Source: Terriglobus aquaticus (GTDB taxonomy: Bacteria; Acidobacteriota; Terriglobia; Terriglobales; Acidobacteriaceae). From it: a stretch of DNA of 64,000 nucleotides. The stretch is taken from assembly GCF_025685415.1 (NCBI RefSeq), contig NZ_JAGSYB010000001.1:3720001-3784000 (forward strand), written 5' to 3'. The notes under the pieces were generated by a model. That model ran no database searches. It saw nothing but the letters and a program-made list of their open reading frames with translations, and had not been told where the DNA came from. A program made the position numbers and the translations under genes. This document shows, one piece after another, positions 10,111 to 20,899 of this stretch (position 1 is the stretch's first letter; the number at the start of each line of letters is the position of its first letter).

Positions 10111-10276
10111 GGTGCGGACTCCTCGCGCGCGGGCGCAGGCATGGTGCAGAGAGAATGTAGGGGAGGGCGCGGCAGGGCCGCAGCGGGACGCGGAGGGGCG
10201 AAGCTAATGCCGCGGAGGCGCCAGGTCGAGCGCGGCAGTGCTCAGACGGAAGCACGAGTTGGCTGCGGAACGGCGC

Positions 10277-10298
10277 ATCATCCTGCTGATTGGATGAT
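10277..10298. repeat. 7-bp inverted repeat in the prfA/cupin gap
   Basis: ATCATCC (10277-10283) and GGATGAT (10292-10298) are perfect inverted arms with an 8-base spacer, within the 222-base gap upstream of prfA (10111-10332). No U-tract follows on either strand, so it looks more like a binding site or stem than a terminator. I see no other structure in this gap. Confidence 0.3.
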
Positions 10299-10332
10299 AG
10301 CGCGGCCGCCGGGATGCGCGCGCCGGCGGTTC

Positions 10333-10920
10333 TCAGGTCCGTCGCCACTGCGTAAGGAGCGGGCCGCTGCTTCCCGAAACCGGATCGGAGGCGGGAAACG
10401 GGAGCGACGCCATCCGCTTGCGTGCGGCTGCGTCTGGTGCAGCGCGGCAGATATCCCAGTGCTGGCCGGGCGGGTAGGCGCCGATCACCTGGAAATCTGC
10501 CGAGCAGGAGAGTTCGCAATGACCGGTACCGGCCGGCAACGCAAGCACATCGCCAGCCCGGATCTCGAACTCGCGGCCGCCCTCGCCACCCAGCACCAGC
10601 CGGGCATGGCCACGAGTGAAGCCGAGCACTTCGTGCGCGGTGGAATGGTAGTGGTGAAAGGTGTATACGCCGTTGCGCCACTGTGCCGGCCAGCCGTTCG
10701 CCCCGAACAGGGTTTCGCACGCGCTCGCGGCATCTCCGGAAGTCTGCAGCACGCCGCGGTACAGCAGCACGGGAAGTACTGAATTGTTCGGCATCCACCC
10801 GTTTTCGTGCAGCAGGGTCGGTTCGGCAGAGGGGGTCCCGGCAGACATGGCGTGCGTCGCTCCAGCGGCTGCGACCGAGGCCATAGCGGCGTTGCGGGCG
10901 AAACGGCGTCGGCTCAGCAT
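10333..10920 (-). CDS. Tat-exported YjlB-type cupin (195 aa)
   Basis: The cupin core matches the YjlB family. [20 protein letters not shown] leads into [12 protein letters not shown], giving His, His and Glu metal ligands, and [11 protein letters not shown] supplies the last His. Uniquely, the ATG at 10920 opens with [20 protein letters not shown], a twin-arginine-like signal (SRRRFAR then a hydrophobic stretch and AMSA cleavage site). YjlB homologues are normally cytoplasmic. A Tat signal would fit export of a protein already folded around its metal. It is divergent from the membrane-anchored gene at 10978, with a 57-base shared promoter region. The open frame continues upstream to 11658, but that part is antisense to the neighbour. 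Confidence 0.75.
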   Translation of the reverse strand: MLSRRRFARNAAMASVAAAGATHAMSAGTPSAEPTLLHENGWMPNNSVLPVLLYRGVLQTSGDAASACETLFGANGWPAQWRNGVYTFHHYHSTAHEVLGFTRGHARLVLGGEGGREFEIRAGDVLALPAGTGHCELSCSADFQVIGAYPPGQHWDICRAAPDAAARKRMASLPFPASDPVSGSSGPLLTQWRRT

Positions 10921-10977
10921 AAGCCGTTGGATGCGCGCGCCAGCGATGGTGCGCGGCGGACGCGGTAAGCTGCTGCC

Positions 10978-11610
10978 ATGCTCGATGTGCATCCGCCGGA
11001 ACACGCGCCGCACGGCGTGCGCGACTTCTTCCTCCACATCTTCACCATCACCGTGGGCCTGCTGATCGCTCTGGGCCTGGAGTCCTTGGTGGAATGGCGG
11101 CACCATGTGCATTTGGGGCACCAGGCGGCTGAAACGATGCGACGGGAACTGGAAGCGAACCGTAAGGATCTGGCAGAGGCCTTGGGGCATGTACCGGAGG
11201 AGCAGCGTAACCTCAAGGACCTGCTGCAGTTCTCCAAGCAGAAGGAGAAGGGCACAGCGACAAATCTGAGCTCGATCCGCATGGGCATGAGCATCGCCAC
11301 CCTGCACGATGCAAGCTGGCAGACTGCCAGTGCGACCGGCGCTTTGAGTTACATACCTTACGAAGAAGCGGAACGGTTTGCCGCTGCCTACACCCTGCAG
11401 AAGCAGTTCCTGGAAGTGCAGAATGGTGCACTGCAGCCGGCCATTGCACTGGAGGCTTTGCTCGGCACGGAAGATCCGAACAGCATGGAGGCCGGCCACG
11501 CGAGAGAGGTGAGCGCAGGGATCAGAACTATGATGGCGAGCATTGAGACGCAGCGGGAGATTGGCCACGACCTGGATAAGGTGTACGACGAGGCATTGCG
11601 GGAGCAGTAG
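10978..11610 (+). CDS. Membrane-anchored protein with HPP...RDFFLH N-terminus (210 aa)
   Basis: I know this only as an unnamed family common in acidobacteria and some proteobacteria. After a short segment ([17 protein letters not shown]) comes one hydrophobic helix ([20 protein letters not shown]) and a conserved HHxxL. The remaining 160 residues are charged, mostly helical and rich in Glu/Gln/Lys, with no cysteine motif or catalytic signature. Topology is probably a single-span inner-membrane protein with a long soluble coiled-coil-like domain. The start ATG at 10978 is the first after the divergent promoter. Nothing nearby identifies its role. Confidence 0.6.
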   Translation: MLDVHPPEHAPHGVRDFFLHIFTITVGLLIALGLESLVEWRHHVHLGHQAAETMRRELEANRKDLAEALGHVPEEQRNLKDLLQFSKQKEKGTATNLSSIRMGMSIATLHDASWQTASATGALSYIPYEEAERFAAAYTLQKQFLEVQNGALQPAIALEALLGTEDPNSMEAGHAREVSAGIRTMMASIETQREIGHDLDKVYDEALREQ

Positions 11611-11723
11611 GTCAGGGCCGGTTCCGCTTCCGCACGAAGCGCACGAACACTCGCTCAATCACCTAAGTGTTAAGCATCGGAAGTGACCGATAGCAGGGCG
11701 TGCTTGCCACTGTGGTCTGCCCG

Positions 11724-12596
11724 CTAGCGGGTTGCGATCGGAAGGGAGTACGGCTCGCCCGCAGGAATAAAGTCAACGCGCTCACCCGGTAGCACCGTGC
11801 GCAGCCACTCTGCCAGGTTCTTGGACCCCGCCTCTTCCGACGTGTAGTGCCCCAGCAGGATCATGGCTTTGTGCCTTCCTTGCTGGCTCGCATCCCAAAC
11901 GTAAGAGATCGTCTCCCACTCGGGGATTTCGCCTGCGACGAGTACCTCAACGTCATCCCGTTCTAGCGCCTGGATCTGTCGCGCCTCGCCGGGAGAGCCA
12001 GGTCCGTACGCGATCCTGGTTACGCGCAGGTTTGGATCGCCAACGATGCGCATCACCTTGGCGCCGGTGGCGGCCTCCAGTTTGCGCGCCAAGTCCCCCA
12101 CGGTGATCGGCGCGGAGGTGTACAGCAGCGGGCCACCGGGCACCCGATGCGCTGCTGTCCAGCCAGCCTGGTGCGCCCAGCCTTCCATGATGAAGTCGGG
12201 ATCGCGCTGGTGCGCTCCGTCGTGAAAGCGGAAGATGACCAGTTTGTGCTCGCGAATGTACTGCAGCTTTTCGCGATACACCGGGTCGTTCACGAACAGG
12301 GTGTCCGCGTCCTGGTGGTTATAGAAGGTCGGCTCGTGCGTGATGACCAGGTTGTCTCCAGCTGCGACAGCCTTGCGCAGCACGTCCATGGTGGGCGAAA
12401 TCGTCGTTGCAATCCCGGTGACGACCGTAGTGGGATCTCCTGCCTTGATGGTGTCAACGGTGCCAGGTTGTATTGAGACATGTGCGGCCTCGCGCATGCG
12501 GGCGATCACCTGTTCGGCAGTGAGCGGAGCCTGTTGTGAGTGCGCGGGCAGGCCGCAGGCAAGCAGAAGCAACGGGAGCAGGGAAGAAGATCGCAT
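11724..12596 (-). CDS. Secreted NIF3/DUF34-like protein (290 aa)
   Basis: The fold call rests on NIF3-like (DUF34) motifs: TGIATTISPTMDVLRKA, then THEPTFYNHQD near residues 85-98, RFHDGAH, and a late GHYTSEEAGSKNLAEW in which the His and Glu correspond to family metal ligands. NIF3 proteins bind two metal ions and have been linked to GTP cyclohydrolase I regulation. They are normally cytoplasmic. This one starts at the ATG at 12596 with a Sec signal peptide (MRSSSLLPLLLLACGLPAHSQ), so it is predicted periplasmic. A frame extending to 12665 would bury the signal. It sits downstream of acnA on the same strand, but a strong terminator separates them. Confidence 0.75.
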   Translation of the reverse strand: MRSSSLLPLLLLACGLPAHSQQAPLTAEQVIARMREAAHVSIQPGTVDTIKAGDPTTVVTGIATTISPTMDVLRKAVAAGDNLVITHEPTFYNHQDADTLFVNDPVYREKLQYIREHKLVIFRFHDGAHQRDPDFIMEGWAHQAGWTAAHRVPGGPLLYTSAPITVGDLARKLEAATGAKVMRIVGDPNLRVTRIAYGPGSPGEARQIQALERDDVEVLVAGEIPEWETISYVWDASQQGRHKAMILLGHYTSEEAGSKNLAEWLRTVLPGERVDFIPAGEPYSLPIATR

Positions 12597-12654
12597 CCGC
12601 AACAGTCTGGCTTGTAGAGGTGCTGCGGGGCAAGCCGGCACCTTTGCGATGCGG

Positions 12655-12690
12655 AAAAACGACAAGGGTCCGGCGAACCGGACCCTTGTG
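12655..12690 (-). terminator. acnA terminator
   Basis: A perfect 12-bp stem (12662-12673 with 12678-12689) with a UUCG loop on the minus-strand transcript is followed by CGTTTTT. It lies 24 bases after the acnA stop codon. Confidence 0.9.
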
Positions 12691-12712
12691 TCTTTTGTCT
12701 ATGGTTTGATGG

Positions 12713-15595
<2,883 letters not shown>

Positions 15596-15685
15596 GCAGC
15601 GTTGTCCTTGGTCGCGTTCTTGCACGCAGGTTGGCCGCGCATGGGGCGCGGCAAATCTTGTCGGGAAACAGAGTCTCAGGACGAA

Positions 15686-15760
15686 TTAGCGGCTGGCGAA
15701 CTTACCGCGATCGCGCTTGCCACGACGGAAACGCTTCAACCTGATGCGGGAGCGATTCAT
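15686..15760 (-). CDS. Possible 24-aa very basic peptide upstream of acnA
   Basis: A tiny open frame from ATG at 15760 to TAA encodes MNRSRIRLKRFRRGKRDRGK followed by FASR. Twelve of the 24 residues are Arg or Lys. It lies 90 bases upstream of acnA on the same strand. Composition resembles the smallest ribosome-associated proteins, but I cannot match it to bS22, Thx or bL34. GGG directly abuts the ATG, so ribosome-binding spacing is poor. It could equally be a chance frame in the acnA leader. Confidence 0.25.
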   Translation of the reverse strand: MNRSRIRLKRFRRGKRDRGKFASR

Positions 15761-15942
15761 CCCTTTATTGTAGCTCCGCCCACCATGGCGAAAGCGCACA
15801 TGCGTTCCGGCGAAATGCCACCATCGTGGGACTGCAAGACGGCTGAAAATCAAGGCCGGGTCACAACCTTTTTCGCAAAAGGTGTCCCTATAAACAGAGG
15901 CATTTGCGGCGTCTCTCCGCTGCGGTGCCGGGAGGTAGCAGA

Positions 15943-18006
15943 GTGACGAAAATGCGCACGATCCATGCAGTTGCGCTGACGAGAGGACTGGCTGCCGCTG
16001 CCATTGGCACGGCGTTGGCGATGGCGTCCGTGGGATGCAAGAACGGGCAGGTCGGCCAGCAGGCGCCGATTGTGGATGGCAATGCCGCCAACGACCCCTC
16101 CATGCAGAATCTGGCTGACCCGAACGCCGCGAACGCAGCTTACGCACAAGGTGGTGCGCAGCCGGGCTACCCGGCCAACAGCGGCGCAGTGACGTACGCG
16201 CGGAGCACGGCCCCGGTAACCCGGGTAAAGGGGCAGGCGTTCACCAACTCTGGCTATGGCGACGGGCAGAACTATGCCCCGCAATACGGCCAGAACGAGT
16301 CCAGCAACTACCAGTATCAGCAGGGTTACGATCAACAGGGCTACCAGCAGGTTTACGATCCAAACGCGACCGTGCAGGACGATCAACTGTACGCGGAGCT
16401 GCTGGATCCGAACACGCCTGCGGCGCCACAGCCTCCGCCGGAACTGCCGGTGTATGAGCAGCCGCCCGCGCCCGGGCCAGACTACCTATGGACGCCCGGC
16501 TACTGGGACTACGCACCCACCGGCTACTACTACGTTCCGGGCAACTGGGTCTCGGCGCCGTTTGTCGGCGCGCTGTGGACGCCCGGATGGTGGGGACACT
16601 ACGGTAACGGCTACCGCTGGCACCACGGGTACTGGGGGCCGCACGTGGGCTACTACGGTGGCATCAATTACGGCTTCGGGTTCATCGGCTTCGGCTACCA
16701 GGGTGGCTACTGGAACCGCGACCACTTCTACTACAACACCTACGTGAACCATGTACGGCCCGAGGTGGTGAACAATTACGTGTACAACCGGCGAGTGACC
16801 GTTGTGAACAACACGTACGTGAACAACACGCGTGTCAGCTACTACGGCGGCCCCGGTGGTTTGCAGCGCCGTCCTGCCCCGGCAGAGTTTGCTGCCGTGC
16901 GCGAGGCCCGCATCGCGCCTTTACCTGGACAGATGTTTGCGCGCCAGCAGGCAGCCCAGAACCGGTCGCAGTTCTTTGCCGAGAATCACGGCCGTCCCAA
17001 CATGCTGTTTGCCAGCAACCCGATCGTGCAGCATAACGTTGCCGTACCTGCGCAACTGCAACACCTGCAGCCAAATCCGCAGGCGTTCCAGCAGCGCATT
17101 CAGGCGGAGCAGCAGCGGCAAGGGCAGAACCAGGCCTTCCGCAACAACGAACAGCAGCAGCGGTTCCAGCAACAGCAGCAGAACCAGCAGTTCCGTGCGA
17201 ACGAGCAGCAGCAGCGCATCCAGGCGGAGCAGCAACGGCAGGGGCAGAACCAGGCCTTCCGCAACAACGAACAGCAGCAGCGGTTCCAGCAACAGCAGCA
17301 GAACCAGCAGTTCCGCGCAAACGAGCAGCAGCAGCGCATCCAGGCGGAGCAGCAGCGGCAGGGGCAGAATCAGGCCTTCCGCAACAACGAACAGCAGCAG
17401 CATATTCAACAGCAGCAGCAAAATCAGCAGTTCCGCGGAAATGAGCAGCAGCAGCGCATGCAGGCGGAGCATCAGCGGCAAGGGCAGAACCAGGCCTTCC
17501 GTAACAATGAACAGCAGCAGCGTATTCAACAGCAGCAGCAGAACCAGCAGCTTCGCACGAACGATCAACAGCAGCGGCAACAGGCTGATCAGCAGCGCCA
17601 ACAATTTGACCAGCAGCGCCAGCAACAAATGAATCAGCAGCGTCAGCAGGCGGATCAACAACGGCAGCAGTTCGCAAACCAGCAGCGGCCACAGTTCGAT
17701 CAGCAGCGCCAGCAACAAGTAAACCAGCAACGTCAGCAGGCCGATCAGCAGCGGCAACAGTTCGAACAGCAGCGTCAGCAGCAGATGAACCAGCAACGTC
17801 AGCAGGCTGACCAACAGCGCCAGCAGCAGATGAACCAACAGCGTCAGCAGGCGGAGCAGCAGCGGCAGCAATTCCAGCAGCAACGCCAGACTGCACCCCA
17901 GCCGCAGCGTCAGGCTGCACCCCAGCCGCAGCCCCAGCACGCCGCACCTCCGCCACACATGGACGCTCCGCACGGGCAGCCCCATGATGGCGGTCACGGC
18001 CGGTAA
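15943..18006 (+). CDS. YXWXGXW-repeat, glutamine-rich lipoprotein-like envelope protein (687 aa)
   Basis: The GTG start at 15943 follows GGAGG with seven bases between; ATG at 15952 is the alternative. A signal peptide ends in MASVGC, a probable but imperfect lipobox. Residues about 170-270 carry Tyr/Trp/Gly/His-rich repeats of the YXWXGXW type (LWTPGYWDY, YYYVPGNWV, LWTPGWWGHYG, YRWHHGYWG), a domain widespread in exported proteins. The C-terminal half is extremely rich in Gln, Arg and Asn. It contains four 40-residue tandem units and then shorter degenerate units, ending in a Pro/His tail. It is probably a disordered surface or periplasmic polymer-binding protein. No enzymatic domain is seen. 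Confidence 0.8.
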   Translation: MTKMRTIHAVALTRGLAAAAIGTALAMASVGCKNGQVGQQAPIVDGNAANDPSMQNLADPNAANAAYAQGGAQPGYPANSGAVTYARSTAPVTRVKGQAFTNSGYGDGQNYAPQYGQNESSNYQYQQGYDQQGYQQVYDPNATVQDDQLYAELLDPNTPAAPQPPPELPVYEQPPAPGPDYLWTPGYWDYAPTGYYYVPGNWVSAPFVGALWTPGWWGHYGNGYRWHHGYWGPHVGYYGGINYGFGFIGFGYQGGYWNRDHFYYNTYVNHVRPEVVNNYVYNRRVTVVNNTYVNNTRVSYYGGPGGLQRRPAPAEFAAVREARIAPLPGQMFARQQAAQNRSQFFAENHGRPNMLFASNPIVQHNVAVPAQLQHLQPNPQAFQQRIQAEQQRQGQNQAFRNNEQQQRFQQQQQNQQFRANEQQQRIQAEQQRQGQNQAFRNNEQQQRFQQQQQNQQFRANEQQQRIQAEQQRQGQNQAFRNNEQQQHIQQQQQNQQFRGNEQQQRMQAEHQRQGQNQAFRNNEQQQRIQQQQQNQQLRTNDQQQRQQADQQRQQFDQQRQQQMNQQRQQADQQRQQFANQQRPQFDQQRQQQVNQQRQQADQQRQQFEQQRQQQMNQQRQQADQQRQQQMNQQRQQAEQQRQQFQQQRQTAPQPQRQAAPQPQPQHAAPPPHMDAPHGQPHDGGHGR
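17101..17580 (+). repeat. Four tandem 120-bp repeats inside the Gln-rich gene
   Basis: The units start at 17101, 17221, 17341 and 17461, each exactly 120 bases (40 codons). Each begins QAEQQRQGQNQAFRNNEQQQ (the fourth with H for one Q). The third and fourth differ most, mainly in their second half. Behind them (17581-17890) the sequence decays into shorter QQRQQ(A/F)(D/E/N) units. Copies 1 and 2 are nearly identical, which suggests recent expansion by slippage or recombination. Confidence 0.95.
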
Positions 18007-18032
18007 CTAAGCTGGGTCGCTTCACAAAAGGG

Positions 18033-18060
18033 GCAGAGCTTAGGCTCTGCGCCTTTTCTT
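18033..18060. terminator. Bidirectional terminator
   Basis: GCAGAGC (18033-18039), loop TTAG and GCTCTGC (18044-18050) are followed on the plus strand by GCCTTTTCTTT. On the minus strand they are followed by CCCCTTTTG. The hairpin lies between the convergent Gln-rich gene and mntH. Confidence 0.75.
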
Positions 18061-18074
18061 TGCCCGGGCCCCCG

Positions 18075-19391
18075 CTAACCGGCGAACGTTTGCCACAGCA
18101 ACAGTACGTTCAGCGCGATGATGAGCCCGGCCACGGTCCACCCGGCAACCGCCGTGCTGCGCCGGTTTACGAACTCCTTCATCACGCCAAACCTGCCGGT
18201 AAGCAGAAGCAGCGGCACCAGCGCAAACGGAATACCGAACGAAAGCACAGCCTGCGACAGCAGAAGAATTTTCACCGGGGACAGTCCCAGTGCAATCACC
18301 ACCACGGCCGGCACCACGGTGATCGCGCGGCGCAGGTAGACCGGGAACTTCACTTCGAGGAAGCCCTCGATGATTACCTGGCCTGCCAGCACGCCGATGG
18401 TCGAAGATGACAGGCCGCTGCACAGTAGCGCCACTGCGAAGGCCAGGGCGGCAAGCCCGCCCAGCAGGGGACCGAGTGTGGCGTGTGCGTCCTCCAGGAT
18501 CGTGTCCGGGTTCAGGCCGGGCCGGTGCAGAAACGCAGCGGCAGCCAGCATCAACATGGCTCCGTTGATGAACCAAGCGCCGTTCATGGCGACCAGGATG
18601 TCGATGGTTTCAAACCGCAGATAGCGGTGGCGGAAGCTGGCAAGGCGCGCTGGATTGGCGCTGATGCTGCGATCCACAAAGGCCTGCATGCGTGGCTGCA
18701 TTAGGGCGGAGTGCAGGTAGATCACGTGCGGCATCACCGTTGCTCCCAGCATGGTCACCGCCAGGTACACGGTGTTGCGGTGCAGTTGCGGAACCAGGGT
18801 GTCGTGCAGGGCAAGGTGCCAATTCGGATGGACGAGGAAGATCTCGACGCCGTAGCAAATACCGATCAGCGAAACAAAGCCGATGATCACGCCTTCAAAG
18901 TGGCGAAAGCCGCGCTGGTTCAACGCCAGCAGAACAAAAACAGCAACCGTGGTGAGCAGGGCTGCCACCAGCATGACTGCGGTGCGCCCGATGCCATGCG
19001 CAAGCAGCAGCGGACCGCATAGCAGGTAGGCTCCCAGCGCTGCTCCCAGGAACTCGGCAAGGTCGGTGGCGACCGCGCTGATCTCTGCCGCAATCCACAG
19101 CAGAAGCACAACTGGGCGAGAGAAGTGCGCCCGGCAGTTGGCAGGCAGACTCAGGCCGGTTGCGATGCCCAGCTTGGCCGAAAGGTACTGCACCAGGATC
19201 GCCATCAGGTTGGACCACAGCAGAACCCACAGCAGCGTATAGCCGTGTTGGGCACCGCCGACGATGTTGGCGCCGAAGTTGCCGGGATCGATGTACGCCA
19301 CGCTGGCAACAAACGCAGGGCCGAAGTAGGTCCAAAGCTCTCGCAGGCGCGAACGCCGCGTGGGCGGAACTAGATGGTCGGTCCTGCTCAT
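18075..19391 (-). CDS. mntH: Nramp-family divalent metal (Mn2+/Fe2+) transporter (438 aa)
   Basis: A proton-coupled inner-membrane importer of manganese and iron. The two metal-binding unwound helices are visible: DPGN at residues 35-38 in the first membrane segment and MPH near 220-222 in VMPHVIYLHSAL. About eleven membrane segments and a 438-residue length are normal. The segment GVIIGFVSLIGICYGVEIF fits TM5. The ATG at 19391 lacks a strong Shine-Dalgarno sequence. A DtxR/MntR-type palindrome ends 14 bases upstream of the start, so expression is probably repressed when metal is replete. Confidence 0.93.
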   Translation of the reverse strand: MSRTDHLVPPTRRSRLRELWTYFGPAFVASVAYIDPGNFGANIVGGAQHGYTLLWVLLWSNLMAILVQYLSAKLGIATGLSLPANCRAHFSRPVVLLLWIAAEISAVATDLAEFLGAALGAYLLCGPLLLAHGIGRTAVMLVAALLTTVAVFVLLALNQRGFRHFEGVIIGFVSLIGICYGVEIFLVHPNWHLALHDTLVPQLHRNTVYLAVTMLGATVMPHVIYLHSALMQPRMQAFVDRSISANPARLASFRHRYLRFETIDILVAMNGAWFINGAMLMLAAAAFLHRPGLNPDTILEDAHATLGPLLGGLAALAFAVALLCSGLSSSTIGVLAGQVIIEGFLEVKFPVYLRRAITVVPAVVVIALGLSPVKILLLSQAVLSFGIPFALVPLLLLTGRFGVMKEFVNRRSTAVAGWTVAGLIIALNVLLLWQTFAG

Positions 19392-19401
19392 AACGCAAGT
19401 C

Positions 19402-19421
19402 TAAATTAGGCAAGCCTAAAT
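19402..19421. promoter_or_regulatory. DtxR/MntR-like metal-repressor box upstream of mntH
   Basis: TTAGGC (19406-19411), AA and GCCTAA (19414-19419) form a perfect 6-bp inverted repeat with flanking TAAAT copies on both sides. Read on the minus strand, it matches about 14 of 19 positions of the classical DtxR consensus. It lies immediately upstream of mntH, a standard target of the manganese-sensing DtxR-family repressor MntR. Confidence 0.65.
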
Positions 19422-19535
19422 CGCGTCCGGAAGGGCACGGGCGCTGGGTCGATCGACATTGCCCCTCGCGAACGTTGGCCGGGCTGTGCGCCTGGTTTCA
19501 GCAGGTTCGCCGGGCTGAAATGCTAGCCTTGGCCC

Positions 19536-20789
19536 ATGCGGGTCCTGGTCATTGGCGGCGGCGGTCGTGAACACGCGTTGTGCTGGTCGTTGCGCAAGTC
19601 GGCGCGGGTGTCTGAACTGTTTTGCGCTCCGGGCAATGCGGGTATCGCGGAGATCGCCACCTGCCTTACCGTGGAGCAGACCAGCCTGCTCGACATGTTG
19701 CGCGTGGTGCACGAGGTGGCTCCGGAACTGGTCGTTGTAGGCCCGGAAATCCCGCTCGGTGTCGGCATTGTGGACGCGCTGAACGCGGAAGGCGTGCGTG
19801 TCTTCGGACCCACGCAGGCCGCCGCCCGTCTGGAAGGCTCGAAAAGCTTTGCGAAGCAGTTTATGCAGCGTCACCGCATCGCGACCGCGCGATACACCGT
19901 GTGTCAATCGCTCCTTGAGGTTCGCGATGCGCTGCCGGACTTCACCGCGCCCATCGTCGTGAAGGCCGACGGCCTGGCCGCGGGCAAAGGCGTCGTGATC
20001 GCTGCGGACCATGCCGAAGCCGAAGCCGCCGCGGTCGATCTACTCACTCTGGGCGGAACGCTGGTGCTGGAAGAGTTCCTCGAAGGCGAGGAGCTATCGT
20101 TCTTTGCTCTGTGCGACGGAACCACCGCCGTTCCGATTGCCGCCGCGCAGGACCACAAGCGATTGCTGGAAGGCGATCAGGGGCCAAACACCGGCGGCAT
20201 GGGCGCGTACTCCACGGACGATCTGCTGCCGAACGCCCTCAGGGACGACCTGCTGCGCGAGGTAGCGCAGCGCGCCGTGGACGGCATGCGCGCGGAGGGC
20301 ACGCCGTTTCGCGGAATCCTCTTTTGCGGCATGATGCTGACCGAGCGCGGACCGATGGTGCTCGAGTTCAACACGCGCTGGGGCGACCCAGAGACGGAAG
20401 CCATTCTGCTGCGCATGGAAACCGACGTGCTCGATCTGATCGACGCGTCGATTGACGGCACTGCCGACCGGCTGCACATTCGCATGCGCCCGGGTGCCAG
20501 CGCGTGCGTCATCGCGGCCAGCGCAGGGTATCCCGCCAGCCCGCGCAAGGGCGACCTGATCCACGGGCTCGATCTCGCCCTGCCGGACGATGCTGTCATT
20601 TTTCATGCAGGTACCACGGCGACTCCCGAGGGCGTGGTGACCGCTGGTGGCCGCGTGCTGGCCGTCACCGCTGCCGCTGCGTCTCTGCGGGATGCGCTAT
20701 CCGGCGCCTACGGGGTGATCAACCAGATTCATTTCAAAGGTATGCAGTTTCGGCGTGACATCGGGCATCGCGCCCTGTCCAACGGATAG
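19536..20789 (+). CDS. purD: Phosphoribosylamine-glycine ligase (417 aa)
   Basis: Catalyses the second step of purine synthesis, joining 5-phosphoribosylamine and glycine with ATP. The N-terminal motif VLVIGGGGREHAL is diagnostic. The ATP-grasp core contains VVKADGLAAGKGVVIA, DHKRLLEGDQGPNTGGMGAY and LEFNTRWGDPETEA with metal-binding Glu and Asn. The length is normal, with a slightly extended tail. The ATG at 19536 has no strong ribosome-binding site. No other pur gene is adjacent. The next gene begins 110 bases further on, on the same strand. Confidence 0.96.
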   Translation: MRVLVIGGGGREHALCWSLRKSARVSELFCAPGNAGIAEIATCLTVEQTSLLDMLRVVHEVAPELVVVGPEIPLGVGIVDALNAEGVRVFGPTQAAARLEGSKSFAKQFMQRHRIATARYTVCQSLLEVRDALPDFTAPIVVKADGLAAGKGVVIAADHAEAEAAAVDLLTLGGTLVLEEFLEGEELSFFALCDGTTAVPIAAAQDHKRLLEGDQGPNTGGMGAYSTDDLLPNALRDDLLREVAQRAVDGMRAEGTPFRGILFCGMMLTERGPMVLEFNTRWGDPETEAILLRMETDVLDLIDASIDGTADRLHIRMRPGASACVIAASAGYPASPRKGDLIHGLDLALPDDAVIFHAGTTATPEGVVTAGGRVLAVTAAAASLRDALSGAYGVINQIHFKGMQFRRDIGHRALSNG

Positions 20790-20899
20790 CGGCAGAAGCA
20801 GCGGTCTGAGGCGCGGGAGCAACACTGTGCGCTCGATTCGTCATCTGTCCAAGGACACCGTTGCCCCGGCTCCTCCGGCGCAAGGCGGGGAGCGTACGT

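Noticed and set aside
10978-11610. Possible antitoxin or sensor assignment for the 210-aa membrane protein
   Set aside because: Only one membrane span and a charged helix are visible, with no kinase, HTH or toxin partner.
17101-17580. CRISPR-like regular repeats
   Set aside because: The 120-bp units are contiguous with no unique spacers and lie in frame within a gene; no cas genes nearby.
16835-18025. Minus-strand Ala/Gly/Pro frame and nested Leu-rich frames over the Gln repeats
   Set aside because: Low-complexity mirror of the CAG-rich repeat tract; the poly-Leu frames are artefacts of CTG codons.
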